Source: Tachypleus tridentatus (Eukaryota; Arthropoda; Merostomata; Xiphosura; Limulidae). From it: 64,000 nucleotides of DNA. The notes beneath the pieces are model-generated. The model worked only from the letters and a program-made list of their open reading frames with translations, was not told where the DNA came from and made no database searches. The stretch covers positions 29,553,276-29,617,275 of the forward strand of contig NW_027467782.1 of assembly GCF_004210375.1 (NCBI RefSeq), given 5' to 3'. Numbering within the stretch: the first letter of the stretch is position 1; the number at the start of each line of letters is the position of its first letter. A program made the position numbers and the translations under genes. Shown one piece after another: positions 11,286 to 22,220 of this stretch.

Positions 11286-12074
11286 AAAAACTAAAGTAAA
11301 TAGTTTACGTCTGCATGTAAAATGTGAGTAACTTTAACACGTGAAACTGGTTAATGTCGTCCTTGTGTACAGTGAGCTAATAATATAAATCAGTCAGTTA
11401 TTAAGTTAACTGGAAATTCTTTGTTTGACTTTTTCTGTAAACCTCTACATGAGACCCTATGAGAGAAGAGAGGACAACAAATGTTGGTGTAGACTATATA
11501 AGAAGACTTAGGATATGTACTAAGAACAGTGTTTGTATATAGTGTTAAAATTGTTGATAATATTTTTATTGAAGAAGGGCTTATTTCTGGATGAACAAGA
11601 CTGCTTAGTGTTGGTGTTATTATTTGGATTATTTCATGACTTAATATTTAATGATTGTTAAGTTATTCATAATTATATTGTTAAGTGTTATCCATTTTTA
11701 CTTCAGTATTGGTAAAGTGAAAAGACAGTGTTTGTTTATGACAACTGTTTCATATGAATCTGGTTCATTTTCTGTCCTTTTAATGGTGTAATTCAATATT
11801 TGAATTTATAGATAAGTAAATTTTCACTTTTTGAAATTAAACACTCACTATTCTCTAGTACTTTTCTTACAGTAGTTTTAGTTTTGGTTTTTATTGATAT
11901 AAAAATGGCTTCACTTTCTGTGTACATATGTGTTTATTTTTTATTTCTCAGGTTTTTAAAGATTGTTTACCTTGTGGAACCACAACATGAATTATGCCTG
12001 CTGTTTAAAGTATTAATAATTGAATGTTATTAGAATGATGACATATTGTAACTTTCCAAATCACTGAATAAAAT
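11286..12074. other. AT-rich non-coding DNA
   Basis: Nothing was recognised. Confidence 0.5.
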
Positions 12075-12190
12075 TCACAGCACTATGTGTTCGGACTTAC
12101 ATTGCTAGAAACCGGTTTGGATACCCATGGTAGGAAGAGCAAACATATCTCATTGTTTAGTTTTGTGCCTAACTTTAAACAAACTGAATA
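12075..12190 (+). mobile_element. tRNA-derived SINE, degraded
   Basis: CACTATGTGTTCGGACTTAC, then TGCTAGAAACCGGTTTGGAT (B-box region), CCCATGGTAGGAAGAGCAAA and a tail TTTTGTGCCTAACTTTAAAC. Same layout as the copy at 23975-24110. Confidence 0.6.
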
Positions 12191-12394
12191 AAATTCAACT
12201 AAAAGCTTTTTATGAATAACTCCTTCAACAATAGATACATTTATAAAACAACACAGAGATATGGGACTGATAACAGTTTATTATATCTATTAAATTATCA
12301 GACAAAAACCATTAGTAATTACATTAAAAACAAAATAAGTACTAACACAGCAGAGATATATATCAAAATGTATTTTTAAAAATTATTGGTTCAT

Positions 12395-12528
12395 ATAACT
12401 GTACATAAACATTATAAAGTTTATAGCCATTATTTCTTTTATAACTGTACATAAACATTATAAAGTTTTCGCCATTATTTGTTTGTACAAATGTACGTAA
12501 ACATTATAAAGTTTATAGCCATTATAAC
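12395..12528 (+). repeat. three tandem copies of a ~45-bp unit
   Basis: The unit contains ACATAAACATTATAAAGTTT and GCCATTATTT and is repeated three times with few changes. It is present in both arms (mirror 55542-55677). Confidence 0.85.
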
Positions 12529-13481
12529 CTATGATGTACTCTAAAGACCCCTGGTAATTAAGTAGGGGTACATTGACAGCTGTACATAGTATGTACGTCA
12601 TCTCCTGTTAAATTATGGTTGATGTAATAACTATTTCAAAATTAGCCCACAAACTATCTCTACATGGTTAACTTATCTGTAAAGATATCTTGTGTCATTT
12701 TTGTGATGAGAATACACCTCACTGAGTGTGTAACCATTCATAACTGATACATCATTCAGTTTACCACATAAAGTCTGGCTCTAACCGTCTGTACATTGAC
12801 ACATTATCCAGTTTCCGCTGTGTCTGGTAAACGGATGACATTGTTAAGACTGGTTCTCTGGTAATAGTTTTAGTTGTGGGTGATCTAAATTGGCAGATCC
12901 TGGTCATCTGTTTGTGTTTTGAATGAAGCTGTCCAGATGTGTAATATAGGTTTGGATATAGTCCAACATTCATGCTAATGGTACATGTCACCAACTTGTA
13001 TTAACCTGCTCTGATCGGCCAGTTTTCATTCATCTGATGGTTTTTAAGTGGTAAAACATCGATATTTCTTTACTGAGGTCTGGACATTGTTCACCAACAA
13101 TTTGAAATACTTTAAATGCTGTGATTGACTTTAAAAGAGGCAAGTGAGAGAAGCTTATGCAAATCTAGTGGATACAGTGTGAGCTAAGGTGATCAGTTTC
13201 AGATCATAAGTTCAATTATCACATATCTGATTTGGATAACAATAAACATTCATTAAAACATTAGTTTTGTTACCATGGCTGGCTGGCATGTTAGTTTTGT
13301 TACCATGTTAAAATTACCTGTTGGTAATGAAATAAGCAACATTTGAACAAAATACTTGTGATATTTTATATTGTCAGATGTGTGTTTTGGATTATTTGGT
13401 AAAGATGGTAAAGCCATATCATTCTACATAATGATATAAACAAAGTTATTTCTATTTCGTTAGATCACTGTGTTACCGAGA
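12529..13481. other. non-coding DNA
   Basis: A short duplication of TGTTAGTTTTGTTACCATG lies near 13260-13310. No gene was recognised; a 77-codon minus-strand frame at 12761-12994 has no known domain. Confidence 0.45.
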
Positions 13482-14165
13482 TCAGCAGTGTAAGTACTGG
13501 ATCTGATCAAAATTGTCATCAGTGTAAGTACTGGATCTGATCCAACTTGTCATCAGTGTAAGTACTGAATCTGATCCAACTTGTCATCAGTGTAAGTACT
13601 GAATCTGATCAAACTTGTCATCAGTGTAAGTACTGAATATGATCAATCTTGTCATCAGTGTAAGTACTGAATATGATCAAACTTGTCATCAGTGTAAGTA
13701 CTGAATCTGATCAAATTTGTCATCAGTGTAAGTACTGAATCTGATCAAACTTGTCATCAGTGTAAGTACTGAATATGATCATCATGATACTGATTTGTCA
13801 TCAGTGTAAGTACTGAATCTGATCAAACTTGTCATCAGTGTAAGTACTGAATATGATCAATCTTGTCATCAGTGTAAGTACTGAATATGATCAAACTAGT
13901 CATCAGTGTAAGTACTGAATCTGATCAAACTTGTCATCAGTGTAAGTACCGAATCTGATCCAACTTGTTTTCAGTATAAGTACTGGATCTGATCAAACTT
14001 GTCATCAGTGTAAGTACTGAATCTGATCCAACTTGTTTTCAGTATAAGTACTGGATCTTATCAAACGTGTCATCAGTTTAAGTACTGAATCTGATCAAAC
14101 TTGTCATCAGTGTAAGTACTGAATCTGATCAAACTTGTCAACAGTGTAAGTACTGGATCTTAAAC
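13482..14165 (+). repeat. 34-bp minisatellite (short allele, ~20 copies)
   Basis: The unit reads ATCAGTGTAAGTACTGAATC then TGATCAAACTTGTC, 34 bp, repeated head to tail with scattered substitutions and one disrupted unit near 13780. The mirror array at 53795-54592 is about 110 bp longer. The array directly abuts the truncated LINE that follows. Confidence 0.95.
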
Positions 14166-14179
14166 AAAATTGTCAGAAG

Positions 14180-16172
14180 TGTATTAAACCTGATCCTGAA
14201 CTCCATATCACTGAAGTTGTGCTGTCTGTGGTCCCTGAGACAAGGTTCTTGGAACTTATCTTTGCCTGTATGCTGACCTTTACACCACACATGGGTCAAA
14301 TGTATAAGAGCACGGAACATCCTCTGTGTCCTCTCTTCCACCACTTGGGCAGCAGATCGACGTTCTATGCTAAAGATATGTAGTGCTCTTATTAGTCGCA
14401 ACTTGACTGTGGATTATTGAACTGTAACTCTGGCTGACCTTTGGCCTTAAAGATGCTAGATCCTATTCATCATTGAGGTCTTTGGCTCTGCACTGGGGCT
14501 TTCAGCACCTCCCAGTTCAGAGCTTATACACAGAGTCTCATGAACCTTTTTTGCACCTCCATTGTTTGCAACTGTCTTTACAATATGCTTTCATACTTTG
14601 TTACTTACCAAAGCATCTCATCTGGGGTTTTGTTTTCCTTCCTTGTTGGGCCATGCTTTTTCAGACCAGATGGTTTGCCATTGCTCCTTTTGGCATTCAT
14701 ATCAGGTACAGTTAGATGAATTGGGTCTGTTCTCAATAAACATTGCTGTATCCACTGGTTAGCCGATCCTACCATGGCTTCTTACATTTCTTAATTGTGA
14801 CTTATCTTTAAATCATCTGAGAAAAGTTGACACTCCTGATTGGAAATATTATCTGCAATTTGCTGAACATCTTTTGAACCATCCTTGCATTCCTATTTAT
14901 ATAGATGGTTCAAAATCAGGTGACTGTGTTGGCTCTGCCATGGATTGTTGTGGTTCGGTGGTTGCCCACAGAATCCCCACTACAGCCTCTGTGTTTACTG
15001 CTGAACTGTATGCTATTTCCCTTGCCCTGGATCACATAGAAGTTAAGCAGTAGTCAAACTGCACTATTTGTACTGACTCGCATAGTTCTCTACTGGCCCT
15101 GGAATTGCTTCAAGTTAATTTACACCCTGTTCTTGCTGATATTCAAAACCACTGGCCCATTTCTCTTTAACATCTACTTCTATCCAGTTTTTCTGGATAC
15201 CAGGCCACTTTGGTATTCATGGGAATGAGCTTGCTGACACTGCAGCTAAGTCTATCTGCTCTGGCTCTATCACCACTGTACCTGTCCCATACATAGACTA
15301 TGGTCCTGTATTCAAGACTCATCTCTGTGCCAGCTGGCAGTTGACTTGGAGTTAGCAACATGAAAACAAGCTTTTCCAAATAAAACATTATATTGGACTT
15401 TAGTCGTCTTGTTTCCGTCAGGATTGAGAGAGTAAGTTGTTTTAACTAGACTACGCATTGGTCACAGTTTTTTAACTCATCATTTGCTTTTATCTGGAAC
15501 TGATGCACCAGTGTGTAGTTTGTGTAACACTCAAATTACAATAAGCCACATTTTACTTTCTTGTCATTGTTATGACTGTCAACAACGGCACCATTTTAAA
15601 CATGTTCTGTCCCAAGGTTTGTCCATAATGTTAGACAGTGATGGTGACACTGTCCACCTTGGTAATGTTTTTAGTTTTCTAAAGGTCATTAATCTTTTAA
15701 TTTCTACATTACACCTTTTAATGTGGTTCCCTTTTAAAATCATCTAGTTCAATTTAAAATTAGAAACTGGCCTAACATGAAATAACTCGATGCAAGGACT
15801 GGAAAGGCCAACTTCAGGTGACTAACGCTGCTGTTCGAACTACCCATTAGTCATCCTGGCAAGGTATTATTATATCAGGTGACTGATGGTGGTTTTTGTA
15901 CTTACCTGTTAGTCTTCCTGGTGAGTTATCATTTTACAGTTACACTACAGAAAGTCCTTTACAACTTAAATTTCTGTAATTTTTTCTTGACTTTGTAGAC
16001 TAGATGTAAACATTGGTTTTATGCTATTTATGTTGTTTTTTTTTAACTTTGTTTTGTTTTACCTTAATTTCCTTTTATGAATTTTACTAAATTTACTTTT
16101 AACTTTTTACCAGATGTTTGGTGCAGATAGCCTAGCTGCTTTGTGCCATAAAACACTTAATCAAGCAACAAC
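14180..16172 (+). mobile_element. 5'-truncated LINE with RNase H domain (I-like group)
   Basis: Broken plus-strand frames carry the region after the RT palm (PETRFLELIFA, KMLDPIHH, SLYTESHEPFLHL, FQTRWFAIAPFGIHI). An RNase H domain follows: IYIDGSKSGDCVGSAM at about 14895-14945, FTAELYAISLALDHIE at 14995-15042 and TDSHSSLLALELL near 15075-15112. Then comes a C-terminal cysteine/histidine motif, CSLCNTQITISHILLSC, at about 15517-15567. The RT core is missing (5' truncation at the minisatellite). The 3' UTR ends with CAGATAGCCTAGCTGCTTTG, TGCCATAAAACAC and a short CAA-rich tail near 16172. LINEs with RNase H belong to the I/R1/LOA-type clades; the exact clade is not resolved. Many stops show it is dead. 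Confidence 0.85.
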
Positions 16173-16794
16173 GAATCGGTAATGTAACAGTGAACTTTCT
16201 GTATCATTATGCATCTCTTGATCTCCACAAAATGAGAGATTCAGGAATCTAATTTAGAGAAGAAAATTGCTGTGATTTGTAACAAATGGAATAAAAAAAG
16301 ACAACAAATTCAACACTATTTATTGTATCAAGGGAAACTAAAGGATATTCTAAATGAGAAAGTTAAACTGTAGTACACATTTTCAGTAAGTATAAACATT
16401 GATAAGACTTCAAGAACCAAGTTTTGGCTTTCTTAAAAGACAGACTACTCTCCTGCAGATTCAATTGAAGGCTTCATCATAACCATAAAATTTGCTTATC
16501 ACAAGAAAATGCAGAAAAGGGTACCAGGACATAGAAATGTCTTTGTTTCTTGTGACAACTTCAAAGTATCCTCACAAACACAAGGTCAAGTAGAATGCAA
16601 TTAAACTATCCCACAAATAGTACGTTGTCTTCTTGAAATATTGAGTCACAAAGAAGTAACACCTCAGGTTTGATGTTTCATGTGACAGCTACCAGGTTTA
16701 ATCAGAATTTAAAAAAATTAAAGATTGTTGTAAATAATAAATACTATGGGAAAGAAAGATATGTAGTATTTGTATACTTAATCATTCACATGTA
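16173..16794. other. non-coding DNA with one unexplained open segment
   Basis: Mostly AT-rich. A plus-strand open stretch at 16443-16604 reads DYSPADSIEGFIITIKFAYH and onward to a TAA, with an acceptor-like CTCTCCTGCAG inside it. Its family is not recognised. Confidence 0.3.
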
Positions 16795-17140
16795 AAATAT
16801 AAGATAATGAGTTCTTTAAGAAAGCAAGTTTTTATATCCTCAGTTTCAGAAAATGTGGGAAGACTAGGACATTTCTTAAAATTCTGTTTATAAAATATAG
16901 ATTTGTAAATCCTTTTTTCCTTGTTATTATAATAACAACAGGAAAACTGAGAAATATAATATTATGTAGAATATAAGATAATGAGTTCTTTAAGAAAGCA
17001 AGTTTTTATATCCTCAGTTATAGAAAATGTGGGAAGATCAGAACATTTCTTAAAATTCTGTTTATAAAATACAGATTTGTAAATCCTTTTTTGCTTGTTA
17101 GTATAATAACAATAGGTAAACTGAAAAGCATCAACTCAGA
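16795..17140 (+). repeat. 174-bp direct duplication
   Basis: AAGATAATGAGTTCTTTAAG and the following ~165 bp (including GATTTGTAAATCCTTTTTT and TATAATAACAA) occur twice in tandem, starting at 16801 and 16975. The copies differ at several positions. The second copy ends about 45 bp before the dynein exon at 17186. Confidence 0.9.
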
Positions 17141-17185
17141 TTGTGATGTTTACAACGTATTAATAAGTAGGTTTTCTTCTTTCAG

Positions 17186-17369
17186 GTGGTTTACAGCTGT
17201 ACAAAACATAATTCATCATGGTATCAAGCAGAAGCATGTTCCGTCTCCCACTATTCAGCTTCATCTACAGTCTTTCTTTGACAATGCAGCAATGCTAATG
17301 ACTCTGCAACTCCAATCTCTCTGCAAGGTGTTTATGGAAAAATACACTGAATTTTTATGCAGATCTAAG
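17186..17369 (+). CDS. dynein heavy chain tail exon (left copy)
   Basis: The acceptor TTTTCTTCTTTCAG ends at 17185 and the donor GTAGTT starts at 17370. The exon begins with the last base of a codon and ends in phase 0. It encodes WFTAVQNIIHHGIKQKH, FFDNAAMLMTLQLQSLCKVF and EFLCRSK. The pattern 'hydrophobic-LMTLQLQSL' followed by a charged helix resembles the tail region that precedes the FIIKL block in axonemal dynein heavy chains (inner-arm types such as DNAH3/7/12 are my best guess). It joins in phase to the exon at 20839. The 184 bp are unbroken, and the mirror exon is 50597-50780. Confidence 0.68.
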
Positions 17370-18049
17370 GTAGTTATGCCAATATTTGCCTGACATTTTA
17401 AAGAAAGATGTTTAATTTATCTTTAGAATAACATGGGTTGCCCTATTTCCTATTTGTAAATGCATAAACTTTACTACATTTTGTCTGTTATAAATACATA
17501 ATTAATTTTTACCAAAAGAATTGATTATCTGTAAAAGAAAGTTACCAGTAATACAAAAAATGTTTAAAAAAATGTGTAACTATAGATTAAATGTTTTATT
17601 GACATCTCATTGAACTGAATGTGTTAAATACTGGACCTGGAGCATATAAAGTTGAATAACTCTGGAATTTACAATCATCTAAACTAAGACTGAAGTGAGA
17701 AACTGAGCAGTGGACACTTCAGAATAAAAGACTCATTGAATGATGAATGGATGCAAAGAAAATACAAAACACTCCTCATTTATGATCAACAATTTAAGCT
17801 GAACAATCAACCAACTACATCACTGCATCTCAAACTATGATTAACGGATCTTGCTTGAGATGGAAAAATGTGAAAATTTCATTCAGCAAATAAGTGAAGT
17901 GGAAGAGTAAATAGTGTTGATAAGATAAATGAAAAACAGAAACTGAACCTGTTAGGAGTAAACCAACTTTCATAGCTCATTAAAGAGAATCTTCACATAT
18001 GCAAAGCCACATGAAATTATTTCATAACAATAATTTGTACACAAATACT
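17370..18049. other. intronic AT-rich DNA
   Basis: No coding motif or repeat family was recognised in this stretch of the putative dynein intron. Confidence 0.45.
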
Positions 18050-18165
18050 CCAGAGCTGATGAAGTGCTGTTGCCCAAAACATGGTATTCATGTTTTATCA
18101 ATAAAGTTATTTTAAATTGTTGACTCTTTCAACATTACTTTATAATCTATTTTGCATTTGTTATT
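18050..18165 (+). mobile_element. retroelement end with hammerhead-like core
   Basis: CTGATGA at 18056-18062, then GTGCTGTTGCC, then CAAAAC at 18074-18079, with ACATGGTATTCATGTTTTAT and CAATAAAG after it. CTGATGA...GAAAC is the conserved core of hammerhead ribozymes, which are known in Penelope-like element termini. Here the GAAA is CAAA, so catalytic function is unlikely. The segment abuts the CR1-like LINE. Confidence 0.25.
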
Positions 18166-18169
18166 TTCT

Positions 18170-19245
18170 CACCTGTACAATTATTTTATTATTAGAACTA
18201 ATCATTCCTTTATTATGTTATTGATGTAAATCAAAAAATGAGCAAAGGTTCTAAACCTGTCTCTCACTTGTGATATTAATAGTGTGACTGAATTGTATTT
18301 ACAGTGACAATCTTCCATTCAGCTGCTCTTCTATCCAGTTAGGTAATTTTTTTCTAATACCTACAGAGATAATTCCTTTTAAATGTTTTATTTAGCACCT
18401 TGTCAAATGCTTTCTGAAGGTCAATATACCAAATCTACACTGTTATCCTCATCTACATAATCAGTAACCCTTTGAAATGACTTTGTAAAGCCTCTATTAT
18501 CAGACTTTCTTAAATTTTTTCACAACTGATGTAAGATTAATACACTTATAATCACTGGGAGAATTATTATCTCTCATGAAAAGAGGAGTGAAATATTAGC
18601 TAACTTACAATCCTTTGGCACCTGCCCACTATTCAAGAACTAACAAAAATAGTAGCAAGCAGCTTATATATCTAATCCTTAACCTCCTTCAAATTTCTTG
18701 GTAAATATCTAGCCCAGTAGCATTATCGTTCTTTAAACTGCTCAATGTTTTCTAAACAATCTCAGAATTAATGAATTCATCTTTTTCAACCTGTTCAAGA
18801 TTAGGAATACCTTTTAAATATTCATTAATTAAAACTGAAGAAAAACAAATTTAATAACCCAGCCTTCTCATAATCATTAAATATAGGCCGATCTCTATCA
18901 GTTCTAAAGGGTTTTACCTTATCTGAAGACTTTGTAATATTTCTTGAATATACAATGCTTTTCTTTAATTTTATCTCTTATACCCTTTGTGAACCAACCT
19001 GATTTTGTATTTGGAGCTACCCTTTTATTTCTAAAGGAATACATTTGTTTAATTATTTTCTCTGTATTTACCCCACAGACAATCCTATTCACATACTTTG
19101 TCAAGGAATCACCCATAACTACAATCTTCTTAGGTTATCATCCACATCCTTTTCTGTTTCTTTTGTTGACTTTCTCTTTAGTAGTTCCTTGTATATACAA
19201 TTCAATGAATAAAATATTTTGTTCAATAGAACAGGCTCGTTACAG
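18170..19245 (-). mobile_element. CR1-like LINE remnant
   Basis: The minus strand (best read in the mirror copy 48720-49795, + strand) contains GDSLTKYVNRIV (esterase/ORF1-like GDSL start), KSGWFTKGIRDKIKEKH, SSLKNDNATGLDIY, SDYKCINLTSVVKKI and YIDLQKAFDKV (RT palm motif A, about 18400-18435). These are in the order expected for a CR1/jockey-type RT. The sequence is riddled with stops. It lies in the putative dynein intron, antisense to the gene. Confidence 0.72.
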
Positions 19246-20838
19246 TTACCTCCACTGTATAATACTCTTCCTAACTTTCTGAAAATCATTGTTAGTTGAT
19301 GTACCCTTTCTTATAAAAGCTTAAGCCCTTGCTGCCATCTCCCACAGTTTACACATCTCTTTATTTATAATAGTGATAGGCATAAGCCTCTTGTGTCTTT
19401 CTATTTTTTTTTAATCTTTTGAAATTCTTTTTGAAGTGGTTAGCCTTAGCCAGTGGAAAGTTGCTACACAACATTTACCAACCCATTTACAATGTTTTGG
19501 AGGTAAAACATCTGAATTATAAGATTCAAGTTATCGTTGTAGTCATCTTTGAATATCAAAGTTAATGTTAACTGACACTATCATACAACTCACATAAGAT
19601 TTGCATTAAGAATAAAAGTAGAAAAACTTTAATTTACACACAAAGAGAAACAGTCCTAAAACATTTTTTCTGCATTTTCAAAAAAAGGTTTACAAAGAAG
19701 TATACAAGTGCAAGAACCACAACACACTGCTGAGTATATATTCTTCAACATTAAAAAAAAGTTAAACTACAGTGATACAAACTAACAGCTTTCAGAGAAG
19801 AAGGAAAAACAGTTTTGGTTACTCTCCCAAAACATTTTTGTGTATACATGATTGTTTCTCTTGTGTGTTTTAATTCACATTTAACTTTTGTAAGCTTGAT
19901 TAGCTTATAATTAGTAGGATTCATTTCTTTTTTTTTTTTATTACTTTACCTAAAATAGCATAATTCTATGTATATTATGTAATTTCAATGACCAAGCTTG
20001 ATTGCCTTGTAAAAGAACTTGTACCTTTAATACATCCCCATGTTATTTTCTAAAGTTTACCACAGAAAAGATATTTTCATTGTTTACAAAAAACCAATGG
20101 AAAATTTCTTAAAAATTACTTTAAACATTGGTTTTGTTGTTTATTTAGCATTGTAGAAAATTTACTTCCAAATATGGGCTAAATATACTTTTCTTTCTTC
20201 TTTGTGGATAAAAGTTAGTCAACTAATCTGAGTGTAATGTTCATGAGTTTTAGACATACACCTTAAATTACTGTAAATCATTTTGTACTGTTTGTGTTCA
20301 TATGTGATGTTCATTACAGTATCAGAACTTTGTTTACCTTTTTTATTAAGACTTTGATTATTACTTCAGATAAGATAAAATTTAAACTTTGATTATTACT
20401 CCACATAAGATAAAAATTAAAACCTATTAACTGTAAAATAATGCTTTTCATCACCACACATACATAAGTAGAAAATGAACCCAGCCATTTACTTGTACAG
20501 TTCAAATCCTTGGCTGTACAAAAATATATTTTATACAAATTGAGAGTTAAGTATGGTGAGCAGTTAGTTTTAGTTGATAAGTTCTGTATAACAGAGGACT
20601 GCATTTTAAAATACATGTTTGCATACCTATACAACCTTCATGCAGTTGTTTACTTGCTTGTCACAAAAAAGAAAAAAATGTTACAGATTAGTTAGAAAAC
20701 ATTAAAATATTTTCTAAACTTTTACAAATGTGTTTTTAGGCTTTGTAGAGTAGGTAAGATGCAACCATCCAGTATGTTGCACAAAAATATCTATTTCTCT
20801 TTAGAGTAAAATTTGTATACATGTCTTTTTTGTTTCAG
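19246..20838. other. intronic AT-rich DNA
   Basis: The motif GGCTCGTTACAGTT near 19232-19245 marks the LINE edge. A short tandem duplication (ACTTTGATTATTACT with CATAAGATAAAA) lies at 20350-20420. No exon was recognised. Confidence 0.5.
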
Positions 20839-20994
20839 GAAAATCACATGTTTATTATAAAATTGGTTGCAGTTGGACAGCAGATCAAACTTGAACCAAC
20901 TTACCATAATTTTGAAACAGTTTTGTTGGATATCTTGGATTCTTTGCTTCATTCTGTCAGAATAATTCCTCGAGTTGAAAATCATCTGAATACA
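20839..20994 (+). CDS. dynein heavy chain tail exon (left copy)
   Basis: Acceptor TTTTTTGTTTCAG ends at 20838; donor GTATGT starts at 20995. Phase 0 at both ends, 52 codons: ENHMFIIKLVAVGQQIKLEP, FETVLLDILDSLLHSV, RIIPRVENHL. The arrangement FIIKL-x-I-K-EP-F-VLL-I-D-IPRVE is the hallmark of the axonemal dynein heavy chain tail just before the long coiled helical stem. The frame continues directly from the exon at 17186. The mirror exon is 46965-47120, with identical peptide. Of the tail exons this gives the clearest family identification. Confidence 0.78.
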
Positions 20995-21029
20995 GTATGT
21001 TTTGGCTCTCAAGTATTATCAAGACACAG

Positions 21030-21116
21030 ATATTAACTGTTGTCAAAGAACAATTCCAGCATCTTCAGAAATACATGAACAACTTTAATAAGTATCTTTA
21101 CATTTTAGATGGTGAG
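21030..21116 (+). CDS. dynein tail coding segment after a 35-nt break (left copy)
   Basis: The segment reads ILTVVKEQFQHLQKYMNNFN then KYLYILDGE and ends at a good donor (GAG|GTATGT at 21117). The sequence suits the helical stem that follows IPRVE in dynein heavy chains. Its frame differs from the preceding exon and only 35 nt separate them (20995-21029), too short for a normal intron although the bounds are GT...AG. Either the exon is continuous and frameshifted, or an intron has shrunk. The same arrangement is present in the mirror copy (46843-46929), so it is not a one-off base-calling error. Confidence 0.5.
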
Positions 21117-21949
21117 GTATGTTTTCAAGTTATTAAAGTAGGAAATTTATTTGCATCATTTGATCAGTGATCATGTTAAAATATAAAGAATTAACAGTTT
21201 TTTTCCATTATATTTAATCATTTTATATTTGATTATGATGGCTAACTATGGGATAATAGAAAAACTGCTTATGTTTGTGCTGCCTAACATGTTACTTCTA
21301 GTGGAGCAGCGAAGTGCAAAATTTAGTATGGACCCACAGCAATATTGTGCACAGGATGTACACTGTCCTTTTGAGACAAATTACAGATTAAAAACAAAAA
21401 CTCTACATATGACTTATTTAGAAATGGGAATAATCATGCAGTCTCTAACTGAGTAGGCTTGAGTAATGTGCAGAATGGTTACAGTCATGCCAAAGCCATC
21501 CCATGCTTATGATATTCAAATATCTGATATATCTTCTCAGCACACGGGGAGAAGACACAGTAGTCCTTAGAAAGTAACATACAGCGATTAGATCCAAATG
21601 CAAGCCCACCAATATCACTCCTAGGAGGGTGCTAAGAGTACTTTCAGAGTTAAATAGATATCAGTAAAATAGTAGGTAAAATACATAGTGGCCAAGGGGG
21701 GATAACATAGAGAACTAAGTTTATGTGCTGATCCATCAAGACTTTCTGTAGAGGCCCTGAAGGTGCATGCCAAGTGTAGGTGAGAAGTGTATATGCACAA
21801 ACAACATTTCTGCTTGATATATATATGTATGATAGATGTAGTAAACATTTAAGAGCATTTGTAAAATGGATAAGTTATTCTAAATATATTTATAATTACA
21901 AAAACAAACCTCAGCAAAACTGACTGAATTCTAAATTTTTAGCAGTCCC
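21117..21949. other. intronic DNA, nothing recognised
   Basis: Short open frames (for example 21229-21456) show no domain and have no splice context. Confidence 0.45.
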
Positions 21950-22070
21950 CAAACCCAGTGGGTCAGCAGTAACTTTATGGATTTAAATCTCTAAATTCAT
22001 GAGTTCAATTCACTACAGTGGACAGAAAACACAGTCCAATGTGTAGGATTTTACTAAAACAACAATAAAT
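21950..22070 (+). mobile_element. tRNA-derived SINE, degraded
   Basis: GGGTCAGCAGTAACTTTATG, GAGTTCAATTCACTACAGTG (B box) and CAGTCCAATGTGTAGGATTT, followed by an AACAAC tail. Same order of blocks as the next SINE. Confidence 0.65.
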
Positions 22071-22104
22071 TTTTACTACATTTCTTCATTAAAGCTTTTC
22101 TCCC

Positions 22105-22220
22105 CCCGCTAGTACAGCGGTATGTCTCCAGATTTACAACGCTAAAATCAGGGGTTCAATTCCCCTCAGTGGGCTCATCAGATAGCCCAATGTGGCTTTG
22201 CTGTATGAAAACACACACAC
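22105..22220 (+). mobile_element. tRNA-derived SINE, well preserved
   Basis: CCCGCTAGTACAGCGGTATG (A-box region), GGGGTTCAATTCCCCTCAGT (B box GGTTCAATTCC), then ATAGCCCAATGTGGCTTTGC and a (CA)n tail. This is the best copy of the small SINE family seen repeatedly in the window and is the reference for the degraded ones. Confidence 0.85.

Noticed and set aside
13482-14165. CRISPR-like array
   Set aside because: The 34-bp units are directly adjacent, with no unique spacers, and the host is a eukaryote. It is a minisatellite.
14138-14401. 87-codon minus-strand frame (and mirror 53564-53827)
   Set aside because: Antisense of the LINE region whose plus-strand translation (PETRFLELIF...) is the meaningful one.
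15167-15388. 73-codon minus-strand frame (and mirror 52577-52798)
   Set aside because: Antisense shadow of the RNase H LINE.
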